64,000 nt of DNA from Ornithinimicrobium sp. F0845 (GTDB lineage Bacteria; Actinomycetota; Actinomycetes; Actinomycetales; Dermatophilaceae), in contig NZ_JALKAL010000018.1 of the NCBI RefSeq assembly GCF_023015765.1, positions 27,400-91,399 on the forward strand, given 5' to 3'. This document shows positions 8,180-17,883 of the stretch, one piece after another. Positions within the stretch are counted from its first letter, which is position 1. Every line of letters starts with the position of its first letter. The notes beneath the pieces are model-generated. The model saw only the letters and a list, made by a program, of their open reading frames with translations. It had not been told where the DNA came from and did no database searches. Position numbers and translations under genes: made by a program.

Positions 8180-9616
8180 TCACACGATCCGGAAGCGCAC
8201 CTGCTGGGTGGCGATCTCGGCCTGCACGAGTTCGACCCGGACCTCGCTGCCCAGCTCGGCCCGGCCCTCGGCGACGGCGTTGACCGCGGGGTCGGTGAGC
8301 TGCACCTGCCAGCCCTTCTTGCCCGCGTCGTCCACGACGACCGCGTCGAACTGCTCCCCGACCCGGTGCGCGAGCACAGCGGCCTCGGTGGCGTCGGTGC
8401 AGGCACGCTCCACGGCCTTGGCCAGGCGCCCGGACTCGTCCATGATCTCGGGCAGCGTCGGCAGTGCCTCCCGCGCCCAGCCCGGGATCTCCCGCCCCTG
8501 CGTGAGCGCCTCGCAGACCACCAGCACGAACCGGTCGATGAGCCGACGCAGCGGTGCCGTGACGTGAGTGTAGGGCGCGGCGATCGCCGCCTGCTCGGTC
8601 TGCTCGGGCGGCGTCCCGTCGAAGGCCTCATAGCTCGCGCCGCGGAACAGCGCCGTGGCGTCGTGGATGATCGCCAGGTGCCTGGAGTCGGTGCGGTCCA
8701 GGGTGCGCAGGAAGTCGCCGTAGGCCATCCCCTTGGGCCACGTCACACCCAGTGCCCTGACCTGGCGCCGGAACCGGTCGACGTCGCGCTGCTGCGCCGG
8801 AGGCATCGTGCGCAGGATGCCGACCTTGCCGTCGAGCATGATCTGCGCGGCGACGATGCCGGTCAGCAGGCTGATCTGGGCGTTCCAGTCCTCGACCGGC
8901 AGCAGCGGCCGGAACTGCAGCGAGTAGGTCCCGTCGTCGTCGACGTGCACCTCCTGCTCGGGCATCGGCAGGCTGGCTCCCCCGCGCTCGGACTCCCGTC
9001 GGATCCGGTGCTCACCCACCTCCCTGAGCAGCAGGAGCGTCTCCTCCGCCTCCCCGGCGTCGATGAGCTCCTGGACCTCCTCGTAGGTGTAGCGCCGCAC
9101 CGAGCGCACCATCGCGCGATACAGCTCCGCCGAGTCCCGCACCCCCTCGGGTGTCAACGACATGTCCCAGACGTAGGCCGGGCGGCTGGCCTCCGGCAGC
9201 AGGCTCGCCGCCGCCTCGCTCAGCTCCCTCGGGTGCAACGGCACGCTGGTGTCGGGGCAGTAGATGGTCTGTCCGCGCAGGCGCACCTCGACATCAAGCG
9301 CACCGCCGGGCTCGACGAAGGCCGGCACGTCGGCGATGGCGTAGCGGATGCGATATCCCTCGCCGGCCCGCTCGATATGCATGGCCTGGTCCAGGTCCAT
9401 CGACCCCGGTGGGTCGATGGTGATGAACGGGACCGACGTCTCGTCCCGCTCGGGCAGCTGCGGGCTGTCGGCTGCGGCGCGGGCAGCCGCGAGCGCGGCC
9501 TCCGGAAACTCCTGGCGCACCTCCATGCGGGTCCGGATGTCGGCGAAGGCCGCCTCCAGCTCGGTGCCGTTGCCGTCGGTGCGGTCGTCCCGGATCGTCG
9601 TCGCTCGCTGCCCCAT
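8180..9616 (-). CDS. RNB-domain ribonuclease (RNase II/R family)
   Basis: A 478-residue exoribonuclease-like protein. The catalytic RNB domain shows the family's Asp cluster in FITIDPPGSMDLDQAMHI (four acidic ligands for Mg2+), followed by IRYAIADVPAFVEPGGALD and YCPDTSVPLHP. The C-terminal part has AAPYTHVTAPLRRLIDRF, the RNB hallmark (YxHxTSPLRRYxD). It lacks the N-terminal cold-shock domains and most of the S1 region of RNase R, so it belongs to the short actinobacterial form. It should degrade RNA 3' to 5'. I prefer the ATG at 9616; a longer frame reaches 9646. Confidence 0.92.
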   Translation of the reverse strand: MGQRATTIRDDRTDGNGTELEAAFADIRTRMEVRQEFPEAALAAARAAADSPQLPERDETSVPFITIDPPGSMDLDQAMHIERAGEGYRIRYAIADVPAFVEPGGALDVEVRLRGQTIYCPDTSVPLHPRELSEAAASLLPEASRPAYVWDMSLTPEGVRDSAELYRAMVRSVRRYTYEEVQELIDAGEAEETLLLLREVGEHRIRRESERGGASLPMPEQEVHVDDDGTYSLQFRPLLPVEDWNAQISLLTGIVAAQIMLDGKVGILRTMPPAQQRDVDRFRRQVRALGVTWPKGMAYGDFLRTLDRTDSRHLAIIHDATALFRGASYEAFDGTPPEQTEQAAIAAPYTHVTAPLRRLIDRFVLVVCEALTQGREIPGWAREALPTLPEIMDESGRLAKAVERACTDATEAAVLAHRVGEQFDAVVVDDAGKKGWQVQLTDPAVNAVAEGRAELGSEVRVELVQAEIATQQVRFRIV

Positions 9617-9671
9617 AGCCGCAACCCTAAGCAGAACTGGCCCCACACAGCGCAGGCAGCGCTGCGTGACG

Positions 9672-10070
9672 TCAGCGTTCAGGCACGGGGCCGCCCCACC
9701 ACGTGGGCGGCGGGTAGGCGTCCAACGTCCGGTCGGCGGTCACCAGGAGGCAGTCCTCTGCCAGGGCCTGCGCCACGAGGAGGCGGTCAAACGGGTCGCG
9801 GTGGTGCCACGGAAGCAACCCGACCCCGGCGGCATGCTCCGCCGAGATGGGCAGGTGCTCAAGGTCGAGTCTCATCAGGACTCGATGCCATGACTCGCCG
9901 ATAGCGAGCTTCCCGAGGGAGCGCTTGATGGCGATCTCCCACACGGAGGTCGCACTCACGAGGACCGCGGACGACGGTTTCGCGAGCGCGTCGGCAACAT
10001 CCGGGGGAATTGACCGCCGCTGTCCGAGCAGCAGCCAGACGACGACATTGGTGTCCAGCAGCAACCTCAT
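9672..10070 (-). CDS. VapC-type PIN-domain toxin
   Basis: A 132-residue PIN-domain ribonuclease. The acidic metal site is visible: Asp6 in LLLDTNVVVW, Glu in VWEIAIK, the Asp pair in WHHRDPFDRLLVAQA, and Asp in VTADRTLD. Homologues act as site-specific RNases, often against tRNA or rRNA. The ATG overlaps the antitoxin stop by 4 nt (ATGA), the usual toxin-antitoxin coupling. The sub-type with PFDRLLVAQA and WEIAIK is common with Phd/YefM-like antitoxins, as here. All catalytic residues are present, so it is probably active. Confidence 0.92.
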   Translation of the reverse strand: MRLLLDTNVVVWLLLGQRRSIPPDVADALAKPSSAVLVSATSVWEIAIKRSLGKLAIGESWHRVLMRLDLEHLPISAEHAAGVGLLPWHHRDPFDRLLVAQALAEDCLLVTADRTLDAYPPPTWWGGPVPER

Positions 10071-10288
10071 GAGCGATAAGGGGCAAGGTCGTCCAGTGGT
10101 TCATCGAACTCGTCGGTCAGTTCGCCCTCGACGTCACCCCAGATGTCGCGACGTTCGGTCACGACCGGTGCAGGACTGAGCACGGCGACCCGCACGCGGC
10201 CACGCCGGATGACGATGGACTCTCCCGCCTCCACCCGACGCAGCAGTCGGGACAGGTGGGTCTTGGCTTCCTGGACGGTGACCTCCAT
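10067..10288 (-). CDS. Phd/YefM-family antitoxin (VapB role)
   Basis: A 73-residue antitoxin whose first 50 residues follow the Phd/YefM fold (MEVTVQEAKTHLSRLLRRVE, GESIVIRRGRVRVAVLSP). The acidic tail DEFDEPLDDLAPYRS would insert into the toxin active site. The stop codon overlaps the PIN-domain toxin start, giving a two-gene operon. I use the ATG at 10288; a GTG one codon upstream is the alternative. Phd-type proteins repress their own operon by binding palindromes in the promoter. A TTGAC-TTG-GTCAA dyad lies 24 bp upstream of the start. Confidence 0.9.
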   Translation of the reverse strand: MEVTVQEAKTHLSRLLRRVEAGESIVIRRGRVRVAVLSPAPVVTERRDIWGDVEGELTDEFDEPLDDLAPYRS

Positions 10289-10311
10289 CACTCAAGGGTA
10301 AGTCGACCAAC

Positions 10312-10324
10312 TTGACTTGGTCAA
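10312..10324 (-). promoter_or_regulatory. Candidate operator of the VapBC operon
   Basis: TTGAC-TTG-GTCAA is a perfect 5-bp-arm dyad, 24 nt upstream of the antitoxin start. On the minus strand its first half (TTGACC) could also serve as a -35 element. Phd/YefM-type antitoxins bind short dyads of this size over their promoters, so autorepression here is a reasonable inference. The placement is the only evidence. Confidence 0.45.
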
Positions 10325-10423
10325 TGCTCGGCCCGAGACACCTCTCTGCGCAAACCATGACGAGCTCAGCCGTTGACTGACCCGGCGGCGGTGCCAGCAG
10401 CACGCACTGCCTACCCTGCTCAG

Positions 10424-11173
10424 GTGCTGATCTTGCTTCCTCCGTCCGAGTCCAAGGCTGGTCGCACCCGTGGACGCGCTCTCGATCTTGACCGCCTGTC
10501 GCTGCCGACCCTCAATGCGCACCGCGCCGAGGTCGTCGCTGCGCTGGCCGAAGCGAGCAGCCGGCCGGACGCGGCCGCCACACTGGGCGTCAGCCCCAAC
10601 CTGACCGAGGAGATCGCCCGCAACGTCCGGCTCACGACCGCGCCGTCGGTGCCGGTGGCCGACCTCTACACCGGCGTGCTCTATGACGCCCTCGATCTGC
10701 CCTCGTTGGACGCCCCGGCTCGCCGCCGTGCGAACCGGCGCGTCCTCGTCGTCTCCGCCCTGTTCGGCGCGCTCCGGCTGACCGACCGGGTGCCGCCCTA
10801 CCGGCTGTCGATGGCGGTCAACCTGCCCGGCGTCGGGCCGCTCGCAGGCCACTGGCGCGGCCCCCTGGCCGAGACGCTGCCCGACCTCGTCGGCCGCGGT
10901 CTGATCATCGACTGCCGCTCCAGCACGTATGCCGCGGCCTGGCTCCCGCAGGGCGACCTCACCAGGCGCTGGGTCCAGATCCGCGTGCCGGGGGCGACGC
11001 ACATGGCCAAGCACACCCGCGGCCTGGTCACCCGTGCCCTGTGTCAGGCGGATCAGGACCCGCGCGCCCCGGCCGGGCTCGCCGAGGTGCTCGCCGAGAC
11101 CTTCCGGGTCGAGCTGCACGAGCCCGCGTCCGCGTCCCGGCCGTGGGTGCTCGACGTCTACCCGCCGGCGTAG
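10424..11173 (+). CDS. yaaA: Peroxide stress protein YaaA (DUF328)
   Basis: A 249-residue protein beginning VLILLPPSESKAGRTRG, the defining N-terminus of YaaA/DUF328 proteins. Further family blocks are LYTGVLYDALDLPSL, VVSALFGALRLTDRVPPYRLSMAVNLPG, and CRSSTYAAAW. In E. coli, YaaA lowers intracellular unincorporated iron during hydrogen peroxide stress and binds DNA; the same role here is inference. I chose the GTG at 10424 because it places the PPSESK motif at the normal position. In-frame sequence upstream extends to 10373 but looks non-coding. It is convergent with the GH15 gene (8-nt gap). Confidence 0.9.
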   Translation: MLILLPPSESKAGRTRGRALDLDRLSLPTLNAHRAEVVAALAEASSRPDAAATLGVSPNLTEEIARNVRLTTAPSVPVADLYTGVLYDALDLPSLDAPARRRANRRVLVVSALFGALRLTDRVPPYRLSMAVNLPGVGPLAGHWRGPLAETLPDLVGRGLIIDCRSSTYAAAWLPQGDLTRRWVQIRVPGATHMAKHTRGLVTRALCQADQDPRAPAGLAEVLAETFRVELHEPASASRPWVLDVYPPA

Positions 11174-11181
11174 TCCGGAGG

Positions 11182-13041
11182 TCAGGAGGCGAGGGCGTCG
11201 GCGGCCCTGATCAGGCTCAGGTGGCTGAAGGCCTGCGGGTAGTTGCCGGCCAGCCGCCCGGTCTCGGGGTCGTACTCCTCCGAGAGCAGCCCGACCCCGC
11301 TGGAGTAGTCGAGGAGCTGGGTCATCAGACTTCTGGCCTCGTCCATCCGCCCGCTCATCGCGTACTGCTCGACCAACCAGAAGCAGCACATGAGGAACGG
11401 GTACTCCGCCCCCTCCAGACCGTCCAGACCCGCGGCGGTGCGGTAGCGGTGCAGCAGCCCGGTCGGACCCTGCAGGTCCTCCTCGATCGCGGCGACGGTG
11501 CCGAGCATCAGCTCGTCGTCGTAGGCGACGAAGCCGGTGTGCGGCAGCTGCAGCAGCGAGGCGTCGACCTCGTCGTTGTCGTAGGTCTGGGTGAAGGTGC
11601 CGCGGCCCTGGTCGTAGCCCTGCTCGAGGATCTCCGTGCGCAGCTGGTCGCGCAGCGTGCGCCAGTGCTCGACGTCCCCTGCCAGACCGTGCTCCTCGAC
11701 CGCCCGGACGCCCTCGTTGAACGCCGCCCACATCATCACCCGGCCGTGGGTGAAGTGGTGCAGGTCGCCACGCATCTCCCACAGCCCGTGGTCCTTGCGG
11801 GAGAGGTTGGCCTCGCAGTACCGCAGCAGGTTGCGCTGGAGTCCCCAGCTGTACCCGTCCTCGGACCCCTCCGCGTCGCGCAGCCGGGCCAGGGCGAGCA
11901 TGACCTCCCCGGGCACGTCGGCCTGGTACTGACCTGCCGCACCGTTGCCGATCCGGACCGGCCGTGAGTCCTCGTAGCCGGACAGGTGGTCCAGCTCCTT
12001 CTCGTCCAGCTCCCGCTCACCGCCCAGGCCGTACATGATCCGCAGGTCGTCGATGTCCCCGGCCACCGCCCGCAACAACCAGTCGCGCCACAGCAGGGCG
12101 CCCTGGGTGAAGCCGTGGTCGACCATGACCTCGATCGTCAGGGAGGCGTCCCGCAGCCAGGTGTAGCGGTAGTCCCAGTTGCGGGAGCCCCCGAACTCCT
12201 CGGGGAGCGAGGCGGTCGGGGCGGCGACGATGCCCCCGGTCTGCGCGTGGGTCATCGCCCGCAGCGTGAGCAGCGAGCGGGTGATGGCCAGGGCGTGCAG
12301 TCCCTCGGCCTCGATCTGGTCCGCCCACTCGGTCCAGAAGCGCCGGGTCCGTTCCAGCGCCTCCCGGGCGTCGACGCCCTCGGGCTGCTCCTCCCACGAG
12401 GGATACCAGGTCAGGTCCCAGGCCGTCTCCTCACCCTCGCTCAGCATCCGGCTGCCGACGAGCCGGTGGGCCCGGCCGCCATCCCGGGTGTCCGGCGAGC
12501 CCTCGTCGTCGTCCGGTGCGGCCCTGCCGGCGCCGGACGTCCCCTCCGTCAGTTCCTGGGCCGCGTGCAGGGGCGGCCCGGTGAGCAGCAGGCCGTCGGG
12601 TCCGGCCAGTGAGCTGAGCCGCTCCCGGCCGTCCGCGGTGTCCTCCAGCCGTCGGACCCACGGGGTGGCCCGGGCGTAGTTGAACCGGATCCGCAGGTCG
12701 TGCACCACCTCGACGCGCCCCTCCAGGCACTCCACGATCCTGACCAGGTCACCCTGGGTGTCGGCCGGCGGCAGGAAGTCCAGCACCCGCGCCCGGCCGG
12801 TAGGGGAACGCCACACCGTCTCCAGGACGAACGTCGAGGGCTCGTAGCCCCAGCTCTCCACGGTGCCGTCCGCGATCGAGAGCTGCCAGCGACCGTCGTC
12901 CGGGCCCCCGAGGAGCGCGGAGAAGACCGCCTGACTGTCGAAGCGGGGTAGGCACAGCCAGTCGACGCTCCCCTCGCGCGACACCAGGGGCCCGGTCCGC
13001 AGGTCCGAGAGCAGTGCGTAGTCCTCAAGTGGTGTGCTCAT
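11182..13041 (-). CDS. Glycoside hydrolase family 15 (glucoamylase/trehalase-like)
   Basis: A 619-residue cytoplasmic protein with no signal peptide. The N-terminal beta-sandwich starts LEDYALLSDLRTGPLVSREG and continues SVDWLCLPRFDSQAVFSALL, typical of actinobacterial GH15. The (alpha/alpha)6 barrel carries GGSRNWDYRYTWLRDAS, which holds the general-acid region, and LLSEEYDPETGRLAGNYPQAFSHL, which holds the general base. Relatives hydrolyse alpha-glucosidic bonds of trehalose, maltodextrin or glycogen-derived glucans. The ATG at 13041 (MSTPLEDYALL) fits the family start better than an upstream codon at 13065. A short insert around residues 190-215 is rich in Gly and Asp and is probably a surface loop. 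Confidence 0.92.
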   Translation of the reverse strand: MSTPLEDYALLSDLRTGPLVSREGSVDWLCLPRFDSQAVFSALLGGPDDGRWQLSIADGTVESWGYEPSTFVLETVWRSPTGRARVLDFLPPADTQGDLVRIVECLEGRVEVVHDLRIRFNYARATPWVRRLEDTADGRERLSSLAGPDGLLLTGPPLHAAQELTEGTSGAGRAAPDDDEGSPDTRDGGRAHRLVGSRMLSEGEETAWDLTWYPSWEEQPEGVDAREALERTRRFWTEWADQIEAEGLHALAITRSLLTLRAMTHAQTGGIVAAPTASLPEEFGGSRNWDYRYTWLRDASLTIEVMVDHGFTQGALLWRDWLLRAVAGDIDDLRIMYGLGGERELDEKELDHLSGYEDSRPVRIGNGAAGQYQADVPGEVMLALARLRDAEGSEDGYSWGLQRNLLRYCEANLSRKDHGLWEMRGDLHHFTHGRVMMWAAFNEGVRAVEEHGLAGDVEHWRTLRDQLRTEILEQGYDQGRGTFTQTYDNDEVDASLLQLPHTGFVAYDDELMLGTVAAIEEDLQGPTGLLHRYRTAAGLDGLEGAEYPFLMCCFWLVEQYAMSGRMDEARSLMTQLLDYSSGVGLLSEEYDPETGRLAGNYPQAFSHLSLIRAADALAS

Positions 13042-13101
13042 GCCGGCCAGTGTGTCAGCGGGCACGTGCCGTCGCCCTGGCCAGCCGGCACCCCCGGCGG
13101 C

Positions 13102-14247
13102 TTACCCCAGGCGTCCGAGCGCCTCCTGCACGTCCGCGACCAGGTCGGCCTCGTCCTCGATCCCCACGGAGAGCCGGATGATGTTGTCCGGCACCTCCAG
13201 CTCGGTGCCCCGCACCGAGGCATGGGTCATCTCGGCCGGGTAGTTCACCAGCGACTCGACCCCGCCCAGGCTCTCGGCGAGCTGGAAGACCGACGTCGAC
13301 TCCGCGAACCGACGGGCCGCGCCAGCGCCACCGGCGAGCCCCAGTGACACCATCCCGCCGAAGGCGCTCATCTGCCTCGCCGCGATCTCGTGCCCCGGGT
13401 GGTCGGCCAGCCCCGGGTAGTAGACCCGTTCCACCGCGGGATGCCCGACCAGCGCCTGCGCGATCGCGGCAGCGTTGGAGCTGTGCCTCTCCATGCGCAG
13501 CGCCAGGGTCTTGATGCCGCGGATGGTCAGGAACACCTCCCACGGCGCGGACACCCCGCCGGCCGCGAACTGGAGGAACTGGATCTTCTCGGCGTGCTCC
13601 TCGCTCGCGGTCACGACGACGCCGCCGAGGACGTCGGAGTGTCCTCCGAGGTACTTCGTCGCCGAGTGCACCACGATGTCGGCGCCGAGGCTGATCGGCG
13701 TCTGCAGTGCGGGAGAGGCGAAGGTGTTGTCCACCACGACGATCAGGCCGTGCTCGTGCCCCAGCGCGGCGACCGCCTCCATGTCGGTGATCTTCATCAG
13801 CGGGTTGCTGGGCGTCTCCAGCCAGAGCATCTTCGTCTCTGGCAGTATGCCGGCACGCACCGCGTCGAGGTCGCTCATCTCCGCGGTGCTCAGGTCCAGG
13901 CCCCACGGCCTGAGGATCCTGTTCACCAGCCGGTGGGTCCCGCCGTAGACGTCGTTGCCCATCAGCACGTGGTCACCGGCGCTGAGCAGCGCGCGGAAGG
14001 TCGCGTCCTCGGCCGCAAGGCCCGAGGCGAACGAGAGCCCGCGCACGCCGCCCTCGAGGTCGGCGACGAGCTCCTGCAGCGCGTCACGCGTCGGGTTGGT
14101 GCCGCGGGTGTACTCATAGCCGCCCCGCAGACCGCCGACGTGCTCCTGCACGAAGGTCGAGGTCTGGTAGACCGGCGGGATCACCGAGCCCGTGGTCGGG
14201 TCGAAGGCCTGGCCGGTGTGGATGGCGCGGGTGGAGAATCCGGTCAC
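13102..14247 (-). CDS. metB: Cystathionine gamma-synthase/gamma-lyase (PLP-dependent)
   Basis: A 381-residue Cys/Met metabolism PLP enzyme. HSATKYLGGHSDVLGG carries the Schiff-base Lys; YEYTRGTNPTRDALQ and FASGLAAEDATF bind PLP phosphate and substrate; SLGGVESLVNYPAEMTHASV is the C-terminal substrate loop. It follows the CBS gene on the same strand with a 73-nt gap. Cystathionine made by CBS could therefore be cleaved to cysteine (gamma-lyase), or the enzyme could act in the forward direction (gamma-synthase); sequence alone does not separate these. The GTG at 14247 follows GGAG at 8 nt and overlaps the stop of a possible 15-codon leader ORF. Confidence 0.93.
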   Translation of the reverse strand: MTGFSTRAIHTGQAFDPTTGSVIPPVYQTSTFVQEHVGGLRGGYEYTRGTNPTRDALQELVADLEGGVRGLSFASGLAAEDATFRALLSAGDHVLMGNDVYGGTHRLVNRILRPWGLDLSTAEMSDLDAVRAGILPETKMLWLETPSNPLMKITDMEAVAALGHEHGLIVVVDNTFASPALQTPISLGADIVVHSATKYLGGHSDVLGGVVVTASEEHAEKIQFLQFAAGGVSAPWEVFLTIRGIKTLALRMERHSSNAAAIAQALVGHPAVERVYYPGLADHPGHEIAARQMSAFGGMVSLGLAGGAGAARRFAESTSVFQLAESLGGVESLVNYPAEMTHASVRGTELEVPDNIIRLSVGIEDEADLVADVQEALGRLG

Positions 14248-14291
14248 GTCTGCTCCAATTCTTGGGGAAGTCTTGCACGCGCTGTGCGCAT
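14244..14291 (-). other. Possible 15-codon upstream ORF coupled to metB
   Basis: In the cbs-metB gap, an ATG at 14291 opens MRTARARLPQELEQT and ends at a TGA that overlaps the metB GTG in a GTGA arrangement. The same overlap recurs between genes in this window, so translation could be coupled. There is no Shine-Dalgarno before the ATG and no cysteine or methionine run of an attenuator type. It may be chance. Confidence 0.3.
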
Positions 14292-14320
14292 TTTGAGGGA
14301 GGTTTTGTCCGCTCGGGTCC

Positions 14321-15679
<1,359 letters not shown>

Positions 15680-15837
15680 CAGTGGTCTGCTCCCGGGTCG
15701 GTGGATGGCCACGGCCAGCGTATGGCATCAACCACACAGGTTCTGTTCACGGTCAGGTGTGACCAGCACAAGTTGAAGATCTGTGTTCCGCAGAGATCCA
15801 GAGCCCACTGTCGGTACACGACCATTACCAGCGTGTC

Positions 15838-16065
15838 GTGGCGGGTGTACGTTCACAACCCCCCGCCGTACACTGGCGAGCGAACCGCACAGTGGAGGTG
15901 ACACCACCCGGCTATGGCTCTGGTAGCACACTCTTCTTCTACGGCGGCAGTGCCTACATGGTTCGGACCACCGGCGGATACCTGACCGGAGGGGAGTGGG
16001 TTGTCTACACGCTGAACGGTGATGTGGACCGTTCTCAAACCTACGACGCGTGTGTCGAGCCGTAA
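15838..16065 (+). CDS. Small ORF of unknown function in a low-GC patch, possibly a gene fragment
   Basis: Seventy-five codons are open; the last 50 read like a folded secreted or bacteriocin-like peptide (GSGSTLFFYGGSAYMVRTTG, then GEWVVYTLNGDVDRSQTYDA). An internal GTG at 15892 or 15898 is an equally plausible start, with CAGTGGAGG nearby. It overlaps the following lipoprotein start by 14 nt. The base composition from 15720 to 16070 is visibly less GC-rich than flanking genes, consistent with transferred or decayed DNA. No family is recognised, and it may be the 3' remnant of a longer gene. Confidence 0.35.
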   Translation: MAGVRSQPPAVHWRANRTVEVTPPGYGSGSTLFFYGGSAYMVRTTGGYLTGGEWVVYTLNGDVDRSQTYDACVEP

Positions 16066-16594
16066 TCTCGAACGTCCCAGGATCGGGGCTCTGACCGCCC
16101 TTGCCTTGAGCGTTTCAGTTGCAATGATCCTATCGTCCTGCTCGACGGACTCGACCGCACCCGGGGATGAGCACGTCGACCGGCAGGCCGAGGCGGAGGC
16201 ACTTGTAGCGTTCTCGCGCGGAATGGCGGACTGTCTCACCGAGGCGGGGTTCCCGTCGACCTACCGCGAAGTCGACGGCGGTATCTCCGTGAGCGGTGGC
16301 ACACCAGCGGAGCGCCGCGCCGCCATGGCGACCTGTGAGGAGACGCTAGGCGGTGCCCCGGAGTCGCCACCGTTGTCACGCGAGGAGCTGGTAGCGCTCC
16401 ACGAACTGGAGGTCGAGGCCTACAAGTGCCTCGTCGACCACGGCTATGAACCTGCGCCGCCGTCGAGCAAGGAGCAGTTCGTCGCGACCTATGCCACTGG
16501 AGAGTCGTGGTATGCACACAAGTCGTCCGTCGAGGGTAGCGTGATCCCGGACACGCAGTGCCCCTACCCCGAACCGGCAGACATCGACTGGTAG
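16052..16594 (+). CDS. Predicted lipoprotein of unknown function
   Basis: About 180 residues with a lipoprotein signal: basic n-region (SSRNLERPRIG), hydrophobic core (ALTALALSVSVAMI) and lipobox LSSC. The mature part starts STDSTAPGDEHVD and contains four more Cys residues in pairs (ADCLTEAGFP, ATCEETLGG, YKCLVDHGYE, DTQCPYPEP), probably two disulfides. The start is uncertain: GTG at 16052 gives the shortest signal peptide, and ATGs at 16019/16022 lengthen it. The DCLxEAGF and CLxDHGY blocks recall a broad group of actinobacterial lipoproteins with no known function. It sits in the low-GC patch with the small upstream ORF. Confidence 0.75.
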   Translation: MSSRNLERPRIGALTALALSVSVAMILSSCSTDSTAPGDEHVDRQAEAEALVAFSRGMADCLTEAGFPSTYREVDGGISVSGGTPAERRAAMATCEETLGGAPESPPLSREELVALHELEVEAYKCLVDHGYEPAPPSSKEQFVATYATGESWYAHKSSVEGSVIPDTQCPYPEPADIDW

Positions 16595-16630
16595 CGGCTT
16601 CGCGGGAACCAAACCCGGTTCGCCCCGGCG

Positions 16631-17881
16631 TCAGAGGTCGTGCAGGTGGTGCGTGTCGTTGACGAAGGCGACCTGCGCCCCGCCATCGGGCCAGAACTCG
16701 AAGGCGGTGAGCGACGCGGGCGCCGTGGCGATGGACCAGGCACGGTTGCTGTCGATGCCCAGCACCTGGGAGAGCACCACCATGAGCGGCAGCCGGTGGG
16801 TCGCGACAACCACGGTGCCGCCGCGGGCGATGGCCCTGCCCAGGGCGGAGACCACGCGTCCGGTCAGCTGGGTGCGGCTCTCCCCGCCGGGGCGGGAGTA
16901 TGCCGGATCCTGGCGGAGCGCGAGCAGCTCCTGCCCGGAGCGGGTCACCAGGTCGGCCATCGTCGCGCCGTCCCAGTCACCGAAGGCCTGCTCGTCCCAG
17001 TCCCGGTCGACCTCTGGGGTGACGCCCAGCGCCTCGGCGATCGCTCCCCCGGTCTGCATGGCGCGGGTCAGGGAGGAGGTCAGCACCTGGATCGGGGCGG
17101 GACCGGACCGGTCGATGAGTCGTCTGACGGCCCCCGCTGCGGCCGCGGCCTGGGCCAGGCCCTCCTCGTTGAGCGGCGGGTTGGCGCCACCCCGGCCGTC
17201 CAGCTTGTGGGCGCGGGTGAAGTCGGTGACGCCGTGGCGCACCAGGATCAGCCGGCACGATCCCTCCAGGGTCGGGTCGGTCTCGGTGCTGAAGACCTCC
17301 TCGCCGACGGGCGCCTTGACCTCGCCGAAGGTCGGCTCGGCCTTCACGGGCGGCGCCGGATCGTCGAGGTCGAACAGACTCGGAGCCGGCTCCGCCTCGC
17401 GAGCGCCCGGGCGGACGACGGACTCGACGTGGTCCCGGCGCACCGTCTCACCGTCCATGCCGTCGTTGGACAGCGCGTCCGCGGCCGAGTTCTCCGCCCG
17501 CGGGATCCAGGCGTAGGTCACGCGGCCTCCGGCGGCCTGGATCTGGCGCGCCAGGTCACGGGCCTGCAGCGCGAGGCGACGCATGTCCTCGTGCTTGATC
17601 TTCCACCGGCCGCTCATCTGCTCGACGACGAGCTTGGAGTCCATCCGCACCTCGACCGTGGCGCCGTCGGCCAGCCCGAGGTCCAGGACCGCGCGCAGCC
17701 CCTCGATCAACCCGGTGTACTCCGCGACGTTGTTGGACGCCGTGCCCAGCGGTGCCGCCCGCTCGGCGAGCAGCGTGCCGTCGGCGTCCCGCACCAGTGC
17801 TCCGTAGCCCGCCACCCCCGGGTTGCCCCGGGACCCACCGTCGGCCTCGACGACGAGGCGCCGCCCCCGGCCCGACGGCAT
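16631..17881 (-). CDS. Bifunctional RNase H / acid phosphatase (CobC-like)
   Basis: A 416-residue two-domain protein. Residues 1-140 are RNase HI-like, with catalytic acids in VEADGGSRGNPG, VAEYTGLIEGL, MDSKLVVEQM and NSAADALSND. Residues 205-416 are a histidine phosphatase with the phosphohistidine motif ILVRHGVTDFTRAHKLDG and the late VVATHRLPLMV. This is the same architecture as mycobacterial Rv2228c, where the first half cleaves RNA-DNA hybrids and the second has phosphatase (alpha-ribazole-P-like) activity. The ATG (17879-17881) lies inside a GGCATACT motif and starts 2 nt after the stop of the zinc-ribbon gene, so the three genes 19538-16631 form one operon. Confidence 0.92.
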   Translation of the reverse strand: MPSGRGRRLVVEADGGSRGNPGVAGYGALVRDADGTLLAERAAPLGTASNNVAEYTGLIEGLRAVLDLGLADGATVEVRMDSKLVVEQMSGRWKIKHEDMRRLALQARDLARQIQAAGGRVTYAWIPRAENSAADALSNDGMDGETVRRDHVESVVRPGAREAEPAPSLFDLDDPAPPVKAEPTFGEVKAPVGEEVFSTETDPTLEGSCRLILVRHGVTDFTRAHKLDGRGGANPPLNEEGLAQAAAAAGAVRRLIDRSGPAPIQVLTSSLTRAMQTGGAIAEALGVTPEVDRDWDEQAFGDWDGATMADLVTRSGQELLALRQDPAYSRPGGESRTQLTGRVVSALGRAIARGGTVVVATHRLPLMVVLSQVLGIDSNRAWSIATAPASLTAFEFWPDGGAQVAFVNDTHHLHDL

Positions 17882-17883
17882 AC

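Noticed and set aside
14248..14320. SAM riboswitch ahead of metB
   Set aside because: The gap is only 73 nt and shows no SAM-aptamer helices.
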